Source: Scilla litardierei
Lineage: Eukaryota; Streptophyta; Magnoliopsida; Asparagales; Asparagaceae
Length of the DNA: 64,000 bases
NCBI GenBank assembly: GCA_030789695.1
Contig: CM061142.1
Location: 359,327,486-359,391,485, forward strand
Reading direction: 5' to 3'
Shown: in pieces, positions 12,366 to 24,623 of the stretch
How the letters are laid out: each line of letters begins with the position of its first letter
How positions within the stretch are numbered: position 1 is the stretch's first letter
Program-made: the position numbers and the translations under genes
Notes under the pieces: model-generated
The model's database searches: none
What the model was told of the DNA's origin: nothing
The model's input: the letters and a program-made list of their open reading frames with translations, nothing else

Positions 12366-15300
12366 ATGGATCGAAAATGGATGTCTATAAATCGTTTATC
12401 GAAAGAATACGAGGATGGAGTGAAAGAGTTCATTAGATTTGCAGTTGATCATGCAGAAAATCCAAGGAAAATCATATGCCCCTGTTTAAAGTGTTGCTAT
12501 GCAAGGGGAGTTAGCGAGGATGAGTTGAAAGATCATTTAGTGTGCAATGGAATTGATCGAAGTTATACATGTTGGACAAGGCATGGTGAGACAAGAGAAG
12601 AGTGCAGTGAATTTGGAAGTACAGAGAGGTATGCTACAAGTGATACAAACACAAATACATATGATGACGATCGCCTAGAAGAGATGGCAAATATGGTTGA
12701 AGAGGATCTCCGGGATTGTCCTGAAATGTTTACGAGGTTGGTAAGTGATGCGGAGAAGACATTGTATAGTGGTTGTACTAAGTTCAACCGATTGTCGGCG
12801 GTATTAAAATTGTATAACTTGAAAGCCAGCAATGGATGGTCTAATAAGAGCTTCACAGAGTTACTCATAATTCTAAAGGATATGTTGCCAGAAGATAATG
12901 TGCTTCCTAGTCGAACATATGAGGCTAAGCGAATGTTATGCTCTATAGGCATGAGCTATGATAGGATTCATGCTTGTCCTAACGATTGCATCTTATTTCG
13001 TAATGAATATGCATCGTTAAACATGTGTCCTAAATGTAATGCCTCACGATATAAAAGAAAAGAATCAAATCCAGTAAAGGTGGCATGGTATTTCCCCATA
13101 ATACCGAGATTTAGGCGCATGTATCGCAGTCCAGAAGATGCATAACACTTGACGTGGCATTCAAATGAACGGATTAAAGATGGCATGTTCCGTCACCTGG
13201 TAGATTCTCCTCAATGGACAAAATTTGATCACGATTATCCTGAATTTGGGGAAGAAGCAAGAAACCTACGAATTGCATTGTCTACCAACGGAATGAACCC
13301 ACATGGTATTCAAAGTAGTTCCCACAGCACATGGCCAGTGATTTTGATGATTTATAATCTACCTCCATGGTTATGCATGAAGCGCAAGTACATGATGTTG
13401 TCTATGTTAATTTCTGGGCCTAAACAACCAGGAAATGATATAGACATATACTTGTCTCCGTTAATTGAAGATTTGAAACAAATGTGGGACACATGTGTAG
13501 AGGTGTACGATGGGTACAAGAAAGAGAATTTCAACTTGAGGGCTATGTTATTTGGCACAATTAATGATTTTCCAGCATATGGTAATCTATCAGGATATAG
13601 TATCAAAGGAAAGTGTTCATGCCCTTTATGTGAAGAGAGTACGTATTGGATGCGGTTGGAACATTGTAAGAAGAATGTCTTCCTCGGACATCGTAGATTT
13701 TTACCCGTGAGGCATCGTTACCGGTGGTTGAGGAAAGCATTCAATGGGAATACAGAGGAATGTAGAGCTCCTGTTCCATTGACCGGTGATAAGCTGTTTG
13801 AAAAGGTAAAGAATTTAAGTAGTAATTTTGGTAAGCCATTTGCAGGAGAATTTGTCACCAGCGGGTGGAAGAAAAACTCTATTTTCTTTGAATTACCATA
13901 TTGGAAGTCATTGTATGTAAGACATTTCCTTGATGTGATGCATATTGAAAAGAATGTTTTTGAAAGTGTTATCGGGACGTTGCTTAATGTTCCAGGAAAG
14001 AGTAAAGATGGGATAAATGCGAGGTTGGACATGGTAAGTATGGGAATGAGGATAGAATTGGGACCGGTAAAGAAGGGAAAGCGTACATATCTACCTCCTG
14101 CAGCTCATACTCTATCTAGGAAAGAAAAAAAAGTTTTTTGTAAGTTTCTCGATGGAGTTAAAGTTCCAGAGGGATACTCGTCAAACATTAGAAGCCTCGT
14201 ATCTATGAAAGATCTCAAGTTAAAAGGTCTAAAATCTCATGATTGTCATGTTTTGATGGAGCATTTACTACCAGTGGGTATACGTTCCATTTTGCCAAAA
14301 AAGGTGAGGGTGACCATCACAAAACTATGTTTCTTCTTCAGGGCAATTTGCAGTAAAGTTATTGATCCTGGAAAGTTACCGGCATTGCAAAAAGAAATTG
14401 TTGTCACATTGTGTGAGCTTGAGATGTATTTACCACCATCATTCTTTGACATAATGGTTCATCTGACTATTCACCTGGTTAGAGAGACACAATTGTGTGG
14501 ACCAGCCTATATGAGATGGATGTACCCGATCGAGCGCTATATGAAGATATTAAAAGGGTATGTGAAAAACCGTAGTCGACCAGAAGGTTGTATGGTTGAG
14601 CGTTACATAGTTGAAGAAGCTGTTGAATTTTGTACAGAGTACCTAAGCAATGTTGATTCCATAGGGCTTCCAAGGTCTCGTCACACAGGAAGAATATCAG
14701 GGGAAGGGATTAAGGGAGGTGATGTAGTGCTCATATCAAGGACAGAGTGGGAGCAAGCACATTTATATATTTTGCACAATGATGTTGAAGTTGAGCCGTA
14801 TGCTGAAAGACACACGGAACTACTTCGAAATTCAAACCCAAATAGGAATGAGAATTGGGTAACAAGAGAACACAATCGGTCTTTTATAACATGGCTGAAA
14901 GAACAAGTCTTTGGAGAGTTGGCTATAAATAGAGCTTCAGTTTCAGATAGATTGAGATGGTTAGCAAATGGTCCAAGTGTACACGTTTTTTCTCACAATG
15001 GTTACCTTATTAACGGGTACACATTCTACATTAAAGATCATGATGATCAAAGTACAATGCAAAACAGTGGAGTGACTCTTGTAGCTGAATCTATGCACAT
15101 CTCTAGTGCAAAAGACAGAAATCACATATATGCAAATATGTCATACTTTGGTGTTATTGAACGCATATGGGAGTTGGATTATAGTATGTTTCGATTGGCT
15201 GTGTTTGGTTGTAAGTGGGCAGACAACAATAATGGGGTTCAAATTGATGAGTTAGGGTTCATGCGGGTGGATCTCAATAGGGAGGGGTATAAGGACGAGC

Positions 15301-15605
15301 CTTTTATTTTAGCTTCGCAAGCTCAACAAGTATTCTATGTCATAGATCCCACTGATGTGAAGTGGTCCATTGTGTTGTTGAATAACAAATTAAATGACTG
15401 TCGTAGCCAAGCATATGAAGATATCAATACTGAGGATGATCCTTTCTTAGGGACATCACAATCACTTGATATTGATCCTACTGTAGATGATGGTTTCTAT
15501 ATGAGAGATGATCATGATGAGGGGATTTGGGTCAATCCGTCATTTCATGTCATGAAGGGACAAACAAGTATTAATCCAACAAGGAAAAGGAAAAGATTAA
15601 CCTAA
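12366..15605 (+). pseudogene. TNP2/TNPD-type CACTA transposase, one internal stop
   Basis: This would be the main transposase, which cuts at the element ends in the nucleus. The ATG at 12366 (MDRKWM) matches the usual family start. The frame runs 1079 codons with a single in-frame stop, TAA at 13143-13145 after residue 259. Residues about 1-75 form the transposase-associated domain with CPCLKC and a downstream Cys. A Transposase_21 core follows, with YNLPPWLCM, GPKQPGNDID and INDFPAYGNLSGY. DUF4218 (about 575-760, with LPPAAHTL and GPAYMRWMYPIERYM) and DUF4216 (about 920-1000) complete the usual order. In the motif usually written TDG-NPFG, Asn308 replaces Asp. The first 50 codons of a longer upstream frame (from 12216) look like intron read-through. 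Length and domain order are complete, so decay is recent. Confidence 0.92.
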
Positions 15606-15718
15606 TTAAGTTCATACGACTTTTTCTGGTGAGTGATGTATATTGATCTTAATTCATTTTTCTTGCATCTTTTCTTGTGAACTAACAATTTAATGTTGTT
15701 TTACTTTGTTGTAGATAA

Positions 15719-18700
15719 ATGTCTTCTAGTGATGACAACTGTGTTCCCCTTGATGGTGATGCTCCTAATATTGAGGAAAATGTTATTAAACGTGGAGTGA
15801 CCGCTATGGAGGGAGTTATTCGTGCACGCAGCAAAGGGATATCATTTAAGGTATTCTACTTACAAGTTTTTATTATTTAATCATATTAATTTTCATCAAC
15901 ATATATTCATTTTCTTATTCTATCATTGTTATTAGGTTGGATGGAATGATAGGGGTCAACCAATTGATCCTAACAGTGCTATATTTGTGAGTTATATTGG
16001 GGCAATTACCCGACAGATGGTGCCAATAACATGTGATAACTGGAAATCGTCGGCTTTAAAAGTAGTGAAAGAAAACATCTGGAAGGATATACAGGTAATA
16101 TACATACTCTCATATGTTTTTATTCTTATACAAACATACTAACACAATTGAGCACACTTTTGTAGACATCTTTCATTGTTGATGATAGTCATCGGAGATA
16201 TATTCTTAAAGAAGCAGGCAAACTTTGTAGAAATTTCAGAACCTACTTAACAAAGAATTATGTTTATGATGAAAGTGGTAGTGTTATTGAGCATCCTCCA
16301 CATGAGTATCCTTTCATATCTGAAGATCAATGGAGAGCGTTTGTTGCTAAACGTCAGTGCGATGAATTTAAGGTAATGTTACTCATTTTGAGGAATCTGA
16401 CTAAACATATTAATTTGTATTAATATAGTTGCTTTGTGCCTAAATAGATGCGAAGCACTCAAAATCGAAAAAGAGCATTAAATCATATGTACCCATATAG
16501 AAAGGGCCGTATGGGTTACGCACGCCTTGAGCAAAAGATGGTAAGTATGCAAAAGATATAACGTACAAGATGTTAGAAATGATTTTCAATCAATTTATTA
16601 ATTATCTTAATTTTCTGAATGTACAGTTAAAGGAGTCAGAATCAAATGACACATCCATAGCCCGTCATGATTTATGGAAGGGTGCTCGTGTAAATAAGTT
16701 AGGAGTGGTTGATAATGAAAATGTTCAGCAAGTTTGTGAGAAAATTGTAAGTATAATATCATTTTACTCTAGTTCTTTTATTATTTTCTTATTTTATCAC
16801 TAATGATGTACATGTTACCTTTCAAATTTATGTGCCAGGAGACCATTTCACAAACTACATCACAGGATCAGTTACAGGACTCGTAGGATATACTTTCTCG
16901 AGTCTTAAATGTCCCAGAGTATCCTGGACGGGTTAGAGGTTATGGATTCGGGCCGTCAGTAAAAGATTGTTTCCCAAGTGAAAAGCGCAGAAGAAATAAT
17001 GATAATGCGGACTTGAGAGAAACAGTGGCATTGCTCTTAGAGAAGATGAAAGTATTTGAGAGTATGGGTCACACCAAAGAATTAGCTACAATCAGCAAAA
17101 GTGGTAGTTGCACGCTTCTTTCCTGTAATATTCCTGAAGTAAGTGTTTTTCTATTAAATTATTGCATTTACAAATAATTAATTCAAGATATTATTAGCAA
17201 AATACATTCCTGTATGATTAACAACATTAATTGATGTTTTCTTTATGAAATTTTTGTTTTAGGACATCTCATCATGCAATTTCTATTTATCATCCCCAAC
17301 ACATCGCATAGTTGGGAAGGGAAAGGTCTTCAATCGTCCTGATGATAGAAAACTACACAATATATCATTACCCATGACTCATATGAAAGTTATGGTTGAA
17401 CATGTGATAGAGTCAGATGCACCACTACCAATACTTATAGAGGATGCAGGAGTCATGGTAGTAGGTGATGCGATTGGTACTTTTGTTGCATGGCCAACCA
17501 ACCTTATTGATTTGGTCTCTACGGTAAGACTTCTTATAGTATACATTAGATTCTTATATTGTTGTTTCATTATTTTCTAACTAAATGATTCACTTAAATG
17601 ATTTCCCATACAGATGCCCGCAAAATCTAACGTCAAAGAGTCGGTTAAAACAAAGGAGTCAGGTGCTCCTAAAAAGAAACAAGAAAAAGTAAAGGCAAAA
17701 CATCAGGAGCCCTCCCATGCTGGTCGTGCAACTAGTAAAAAGAAACACGAAAAAGTAGAGTCAAAACATCAGGAGTCCTCTCCTGCAGTTGCTGCAAATA
17801 ATCTCTCCATGTATTGCAATTTTATTCAGATATATGCTACACAAAAGCTTCAAGGTGGTGCGCTGTTACAAATAGACATGGAGAGAGACATTTTTGGTAT
17901 ATCATATATGGAGTTAATTAGTCATCAAATTGTCAATGAACTTCTTCAACACGAGTGGTTGGATTGTCCGGTAATCTGTGTATATATCAGGTACTTTAAG
18001 TAAACAATTTTTAGAATTTCATTTCAATTAAACTTTGATATTATTGATAACTTATTTTTAATCTTCATTCAAGGTACTTGTACTATGAGTTGGTTGTCAA
18101 CAGACAAAACACAAGGAGATTCTCATTCTTATGCCCAAATAACACATCTTCTTTTGTGTAATTTCAGCCTGTAAGGATCAATACACTAGAGGGGGGTGAA
18201 TAGTGTATATAAAAAATATTGTCGCACATAAAATGTTAGTAATATTTGCAAAGATGGCACAGAAATAAAAAGACAAGTACTGAAATTAAATCAATCGCAA
18301 ACACAGAGATTTATCCTGGTTCGGATCCTTGTGATCCTACTCCAGTCCTCTACCCCGTAGAGATTTTCAATCCACTATAATCACTTGCCCCGCAAGCACG
18401 AACTTACAAAAATGGCGACACTCCCCGTGTCCCAAACTTTGTACAATCTCTAACAGAGATTCAAACCTGTAAAATAATGAAATAGAAAAACACCTATAGC
18501 CTTGTTATAAATTTCAGAGAATAAATTCAAGGATGGTGTTTTTAGAAGAAGAACTTCAAGATGTAAAAGATATGTAATGAAGCGCAACACTTGAAGTTCT
18601 CTGGTTCATAAAAGAAGAGAGAGAGATCAATCGATTTCTTCTTCAATTATGAACACAAACAACTTTCCAAAATGATGTTGAAAAACCAAGTTCTTCCGTT

Positions 18701-20383
18701 CTTAAACGAAGAAGGAAATCTAATGATTTCTTCTTACAAATAAGAAAAGAACAACTAATGGCCTAAAGCTTTAGAAAAGAGAAGACTTGATTCCAACAAA
18801 TAAGAGAGTAAAGAAGAGGAAAGTGTGTGAAAGAAAAGAGAGGGTCTACCCCTTTATTTATAGTGTTTAGGGACGGTTGGGGACTGTAGTTAACGTTGGA
18901 AAATGGGCAAGAACCATCCCTGAAAATTTGGGATCAAAACGGCTAGTTTTGAAATTGGTCGACCAAAAGGACAAATTGGTCGACCAAAATTTAGAGAGAG
19001 AATTTTGACCGTTGGAAGACATTTCTAGAATCTACACGGTTAGGGGAGTTTGCACATGCAATCCCATATCCAAATTCGAAGGTTTAAAATTGGTCGACCA
19101 AAATGGGTTTATTGGCTGCCAATTTTCAAAGTTGCGAATTTTCGGAATTGGGAAGTGTAGATCTCTGAGGAATGGAACCTAGATGACAAAGATAAATTAT
19201 CACAAGGCTTTGTGACTCTAATAAAGTAAATTTTTACATTGATTACATAAAGCCGTAGATAGGACTGAATCTGCAACTGAATCTGAGAAGCTTCTTTGCA
19301 GGAGATCCTTATCAAGTCATTATATATCCAAGTCGTGGATTAGGTGCCTTTGTCTTTCCAGCTTCATGATTGATATATCTGATTGAGTATGCATGAAGAT
19401 ATCTGATTTGTGTGGAACTCAGCATTGATATGTATCTGCATATATAGAGTTAGTAGCACTGAATGTGTTTGTCACATCAAAATCATATGGGAATAGAAAT
19501 ATGGAATTATGAAATTCCAACATTTTGTTGATGAGCCAACGAAGTATATAGCCGATGCACTTATTGAAAATAACGAGACAGGAAAGTTATTCTTGGCACC
19601 ATATAATACAGGGTAAATAACTTTTTAATATATTTTATTTAATTTAATGAATTCCTAAGAATGTAGTCACTTAGAATTTGCTAACTACTTTTGTAGGGGT
19701 CATTGGGTGTTGTTAGTCATCAATGCCACTTCAGAGACAATATATTATTTGGATTCCTTGCATCATGATCCAAAATATAATCGAACCATGAAGGATACAT
19801 TCGACAAGTAAGTTAATTGTGTTTTATGTCAATATGTAAATATGATATATGTTGAATATAACGAGTTGACTAAATTTATTTTATTTTTTTAGAGCTTTGT
19901 GCATTTATCGTGCTTCTAAGGGAACCAGGGTTCCGAAATCTAGATCAAACAAACCCACGTGGATCCGTATAAATGTATGTACAACGGTCTCTTCTAATTT
20001 CATATGTTGCTCAAATCTAGATCAACCAAGGATAACTCACCATTCATATAATTTTTCATTTTTTGAATTGTATAGTGCCCCCTTCAGACCAATACAATTG
20101 ATTGTGGTTATTATGTTATGCGATTCATGAAAGAAATCCTTTCACAAAATGAAAACATCATCCCAGATACGGTATGTAGTTTTAGTTTTAATTTATATTT
20201 TTCGCATTTTTTAGTTATATTTGCTAATATTTGATTATAACATATATTTGCTATTTGCTATGATATTCTATTTTGTAGTACTTCCCTGACTACCAATGTG
20301 CTACTTACTCTCCTGATCAACTAGCTGAAGTCAAGGAAGATTGGTGTCGTTATGTGGTCCAGAAATATGTCACTTTAGTATAG
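15719..20383 (+). pseudogene. CACTA accessory gene: Transposase_24-like N-terminus, DUF8039-like middle, Ulp1-like (C48) cysteine protease C-terminus
   Basis: Thirteen exons can be traced with GT-AG borders: 15719-15850, 15936-16094, 16166-16372, 16448-16540, 16627-16746, 16839-17138, 17264-17523, 17614-17990, 18074-18156 joined to 19528-19612, 19697-19807, 19893-19974, 20076-20171 and 20279-20383. The first six are all in phase 0. The N-terminus has the VGWNDRGQP and RYILKEAGKL type segments of plant En/Spm Transposase_24 proteins. The C-terminus is Ulp1-like, with catalytic His in GHWVLLVI (19701-19703), Asp in YYLDSL (19752-19754), Gln and Cys in CPLQTNTIDCGYY (Cys codon 20103-20105). Breaks: a TAG at 16884-16886 in exon 6, an apparent 1-base frameshift near 17280 in exon 7, and a solo LTR in exon 9. 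The role of such proteases in CACTA elements is not established; family members cleave SUMO conjugates. Confidence 0.8.
18157..19522 (-). mobile_element. SIRE-type copia solo LTR inside exon 9 of the Ulp1-like gene
   Basis: It starts TGTAATTTCAGCC, carries the family signature CTAGAGGGGGGTGAATAG, and ends ATTCCAACA. Target duplications are TTTTG at 18152-18156 and 19523-19527. Removing it together with one duplication restores an open frame across the exon. No internal region remains, so it arose by LTR-LTR recombination. Three copies of TTGGTCGACCAA lie at 18955, 18976 and 19090, upstream (in minus sense) of a TATA-like CTATAAATAAAG near 18862-18873. Confidence 0.85.
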
Positions 20384-22849
20384 ATGTGCACCCTAAAGGT
20401 CGGTATTCAGTGAAACTTTGTTTTTTAACCCTTTGATAAAGTTGTGATATTTGGTCAATTTGCATTAATAATGCTTGCTTTTTGTAGCATTATAAAGTTG
20501 TGATTGCAATTTTTTAACATTAAAGTTCCTCACAATCTCATATATTGCACCATATTATAAGTAATATCATAACAGGATCAATTGTGGTAAGACCCATTAT
20601 GTTGGTTTGGGCATATGCACCGAAAGTTAAAAAAGTGGTATGAGTATTCATTAGCTGGACATTAATTGTGGTAAGACCCATTATGTTGGTTGCATGTCTA
20701 ACTTAAGGGCTCGATCAGTTCAAGTACATAAGCAGGTTTTGGTTGTTGAGACAGAGAGTCAAGAGGATTTCCACAACTAGAAGAAACCAAATCAAAGATT
20801 TGCATATAATAATTAGTCTACGGCAAAGTGATTAAATTAAGATATACTTTGCTGTCTTGATTTCACCTAGGCAATATAAAATCTTATGCACATGCATAGT
20901 TTAAGATATACTTAGCTGTCTTCATGTTACTGTCGGTGTCACGATATCTTAGCTCTATAGTAATACATCTATTAATATCTAAATCAATCGGCTTAGATTA
21001 GTCTACTTTTAATTTGATATCTTAGCTTCATATTATAACTGAAATGCCCGATATCATGTCCTGTTGAAGATTGAAGAATTGTATACGGCACTGATAAAGA
21101 GAGGTCTATTTCATTTCAATAATTATGTATCGGGTTCGAGTTGAAGAACTAAATAGGCTGATATGAATATATATCAACTATTACTTTTTCGAACTTTGCT
21201 TTTAATTGGTGTATGAGATTTATCTCATGTTATATCGAACAAGTCAGATTTTCTATTTTTGATACGTCAACCCCCCGAATTCCCTTATGTAGTAGTTATG
21301 AGTTAATATTGGTGGTATCTTCCTGTTTTGGATGGATCATATCAACATGCTTGAAATATGATATGATATGTGTGATATGTCTCAGGTATTGACAGATTTT
21401 TCAAACTATGCTGGCAATAATCCAATGCCAACATTTAGGATACGCGTCAGTACCGGAGCAACACAGAAGCGGTATCATGTCATTTTCTTCTTTTGTTGGA
21501 TACTTTTTGCTTGGTTGGACCGTTGAGCTCTGGCCATTTATGCTGGCTAAGCTCATAAATTGTTCTATCTCTGCGTTTTGTGTATTTTTGGTTGTGTTGG
21601 AAAGTGGTTTGAGGATCTATTCTATCCAGTCAAGGTTAACATCAAATAAATTTGAGGATCTGCATCTTAGCGACCTTTAGGTATATGTTCATTGCAAATT
21701 GTTTCTATTTTATTTTCTTAGTTCTTTATAATTTGATATATATATATATATATATTTGGATGTTATTTATTGGATATTTGATAATAGGAATCATATACTG
21801 GGAGAGTGATGTAGTATCTTCACTTTTTTGCTACGCGAAGGTGTCGTCTAAGAACTTTTCCGTTGTCGTAGAAAAACTAATTTTTTCATCGCTTGAAGTT
21901 CAATTCACAAGGTGATTGATTGAGGGTAAGATTGGGATCAGAGATTGAACAACCAAGGGTCGACAAAGCCTATATTCATTTATCTTGTTTCATGAACTTC
22001 AGTGAATTGAACTTATGTTATGCTAAGAAATCACAAATCCACATATCTGTTTAGATATTTGGACAAATTCTGTTAATTGGACATTCTTCTATTTTTAGCT
22101 CAAGGCATGGAGCCTGAGAGGAATCCATACAACCATTCCAACTTTTATACTCACTTATTAGTATATGGAAAATTGCTTTTGGTGATGCAGGATATTCACA
22201 TCTTTCAACTTGCAAAAAGAAGACCACTTCACAAAATTGTATTTGGGAAGCTGTACGTGTATGGTGTCCTCAGGATAGGAGGTAATGAACTCTCCCTTTT
22301 CTTTTTTTCTTTTTTTATTAGCATAGTAATAATTATATTACATTTTATTGGTATGTACAATATATGTTTTGTAGCTTAATATATGTATTTGTTGTGTACT
22401 TTTATTTTGGTTGAAACTGCATGAATCTATCTTTTCTGAAATAGTAGGAATCATACCTTAAAAATGGTATGTACCTTTCCCAAAAGATAGTATTGTCTAG
22501 TTGAGCAATCTCACTTGAAATTTCCTTTCATCTGTGGGAGTGGACTAAGGATTGCATCAGATTTAAATAATTAACAATTTAACTTGTTTTAAATATACAA
22601 TCATCTAAATCAATATTTGCTTGGATTTTGGAGCATTCAAGCTTACCACGTACATCTGTCATAACATCTTATGAATGCGATGTTCTGCTTGCTATTACTA
22701 CGTTTGGATTTCACCGAGTATATGTTTGTTTTCTCCTATTACTAATGATTAATAACCAGAAAACAGAATGCATGATACTTCTTGTGGGAGTTTTGATATT
22801 TATTTGGATATGAGGCAGTTTATGCATATCTGTTTGCACTACCGCTGTC
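20384..22849 (+). other. CACTA interior between the Ulp1-like gene and the patatin fragment, unassigned
   Basis: AT-rich sequence with no recognised gene. A 27-base phrase containing GTGGTAAGACCCATTATG occurs twice (around 20580 and 20668). A short run of AT dinucleotides is near 21738. Open frames at 21408-21680, 21652-21915 and 22077-22379 are low-complexity or hydrophobic and fit no family. Confidence 0.5.
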
Positions 22850-23442
22850 AGGCCATGTGTCAGTTCATCCCTGGAACGATCCTCGCCAAGCTCGAAGAGC
22901 TTCTCCAGGTTTTCTTCAACTCCCTTGTATAGATATATATGTCAATGCGATGCTCGCTCCATCCACATGCACATGTTGTTTGTTGTTGTTTTCAGAAATA
23001 CGACGGGCCGAATGCAAGAATAGCGCATTACTTTGATGTGGTCGGAGGAACGAGCACCGGAGGTCTTATGACGGCGATGGTCACAGCTCCCAACAGAGAC
23101 AATCCAAAGGAGCCGCTCTTTCAAGCAAAGGACATTGTCGGTTTCTACAAAACCTACTGCAAGGACATATTCAACAAAGGGTGAGTTTGAGAGCCCAACA
23201 TTTTAATTAGTCGTTTAAACACGGGGCTGATTAATTTGTGGTGTCACAGCTGGTTCTGGGGCCTCCGAAAATGGTACAACATGCTCAAAGGGCCGCTATA
23301 TGATGGCAAATTCCTGCGGGCGAAGCTGAATGAACTGCTTGGGGAGACGAAGCTGAATCAAACCCTGACAAATGTCATCTTGCCTACTTTCAATATATTA
23401 GAGATGACACAAACCCAACCTAAACCATTTGCCCCTTCTTGA
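22850..23442 (+). pseudogene. Captured patatin-like phospholipase fragment
   Basis: Three exon-like blocks are joined by GT-AG borders: up to 22908, 22996-23180 and 23250-23442. Together they read like the N-terminal part of a plant patatin-like lipid acyl hydrolase, with IPGTILAKLEELL, then [25 protein letters not shown], and a segment ending [12 protein letters not shown]. The catalytic Ser of the GTSTG nucleophile elbow is encoded at 23053-23055. The Gly-rich oxyanion motif expected just before IPGT is degraded, and the C-terminal half with the DG/A catalytic Asp is missing, so no active enzyme is expected. Introns are kept, which indicates capture of genomic DNA rather than cDNA. Confidence 0.8.
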
Positions 23443-24260
23443 TAACTGGCACTCATGTACGGAATGAGAGCAAGAAGGCATGGTTACAGAAGTCAGCCTT
23501 CCATGGCACCAAAGGCAGTGCGTGAAGAATTCAAGCCAGACGCCGAGTGGATCGAAGAGACATCAAATCGTCACCTCCTCATCCAGTTGCCCAGGTATAC
23601 AATATGAACAACAACGAACTGCTGTAAATGGTCGTATCTGGAAGAAAACCATTATGTACTAACACTTGTTGTTTCTTTGGTACTGAATGACGTTCTTCTA
23701 ACCACTTATGTCACTTATGTAGGTGAGGTTAAAAGGAATCTACCTAAGACCAATCACGCACGTGAGGATAGAACTGAGTCGTTCCATTAAAACTCTTGTA
23801 CACCACAACATCATCGTCCGTAATTGATCGCGTTAACCGATGAAAGAGCAGAAGACCAAGCATGTGAGGTTGCCGTACGAAAAATGCAAGGATTCGACAA
23901 ACAAACAAGAAACGAAACAGAGGGGGGAGAGCTGGCATCTAAGGGCTACCAATCACTTTTCCGTAGCATGGATAAAGGCATCATTGATGTTTATCTAATC
24001 ATATTCCTAAACATTACAAGGGAGCATGGGTGGTTTGTTACAGGCAAGAATGCTCCAACAGTGAGAAGGTGATGCATGTATGTTGAATTAATGAATACAA
24101 TATATTAAGTTTCCGAAATCAATACACATGATTACTTACATCTGGTTTGCAGTTAGCTTCTAACAGTTCAAAGTGTCTCCGCTATACATAAACACCAATG
24201 ATTGTTATGTTAGGTCGCATCATCAGGCATAAGTCTCATCATCAGGCATTAAATACCTGC
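23443..24260 (+). other. CACTA interior right of the patatin fragment, unassigned
   Basis: Moderately GC-balanced sequence with open frames at 23480-23662 and 23824-24072 (82 aa). These may be degraded remains of the patatin gene or of another captured gene, but I see no motif to support either. Confidence 0.35.
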
Positions 24261-24261
24261 A

Positions 24262-24604
24262 CAAACAAGCGCTGTTAAAGACCCCCCTTTAACAGCGCTT
24301 GCACAAACAAGCGCTGTTAAAGGGGGGCCTTTAACAGCGCTTGCACAAACAAGCGCTGTTAAAGGGGGGCCTTTAACAGCGCTTGCCCAAACAAGCGCTG
24401 TTAAAGGGGGGCCTTTAACAGCGCTTGCACTAAAGAAGCGCTATTAAAGGCCCCCCTTTAACAGCGCTTGCACAAACAAGCGCTGTTAAAGGCCCCCTTT
24501 AACAGCGCTTTTAAAGAGCTATTAAAACCAGCCCCCCTATAGCAGCGGGGAGATAGACAGCGCTTGTAAAGTGCTATTAAAGGCCTTATTTAAGCGCTGT
24601 TAAA
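24262..24604. repeat. Right subterminal repeat array of the CACTA element
   Basis: At least six head-to-head pairs of TTTAACAGCGCTTG and CAAGCGCTGTTAAA, separated by about 6-base loops, mirror the left array. Confidence 0.9.
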
Positions 24605-24623
24605 GGTCCATTTTGTAGTAGTG
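24605..24623 (-). repeat. Right terminal inverted repeat of the CACTA element
   Basis: Reads CACTACTACAAAATGGACC on the minus strand, one mismatch from the left repeat. The LARD1 LTR resumes with TTCTTTCTC. Confidence 0.95.

Larger units (their letters stand above)
7392..24623 (+). mobile_element. CACTA (En/Spm-type) DNA transposon, 17.2 kb
   Basis: The ends are near-perfect terminal inverted repeats, CACTACTACAAAAAGGACC on the left and its complement with one mismatch on the right. The 3-bp target duplication is TTC on the right and TTT on the left; comparison with the uninterrupted LTR at 165-3335 shows TTC once, so the left copy mutated. Arrays of subterminal repeats lie inside both ends. 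Gene order on the plus strand is a TNP2-type transposase (12366-15605), a multi-exon accessory gene ending in a Ulp1-like protease (15719-20383), and a patatin-like host gene fragment (22850-23442). Both transposon genes carry stops, so the copy looks non-autonomous now. Confidence 0.93.
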
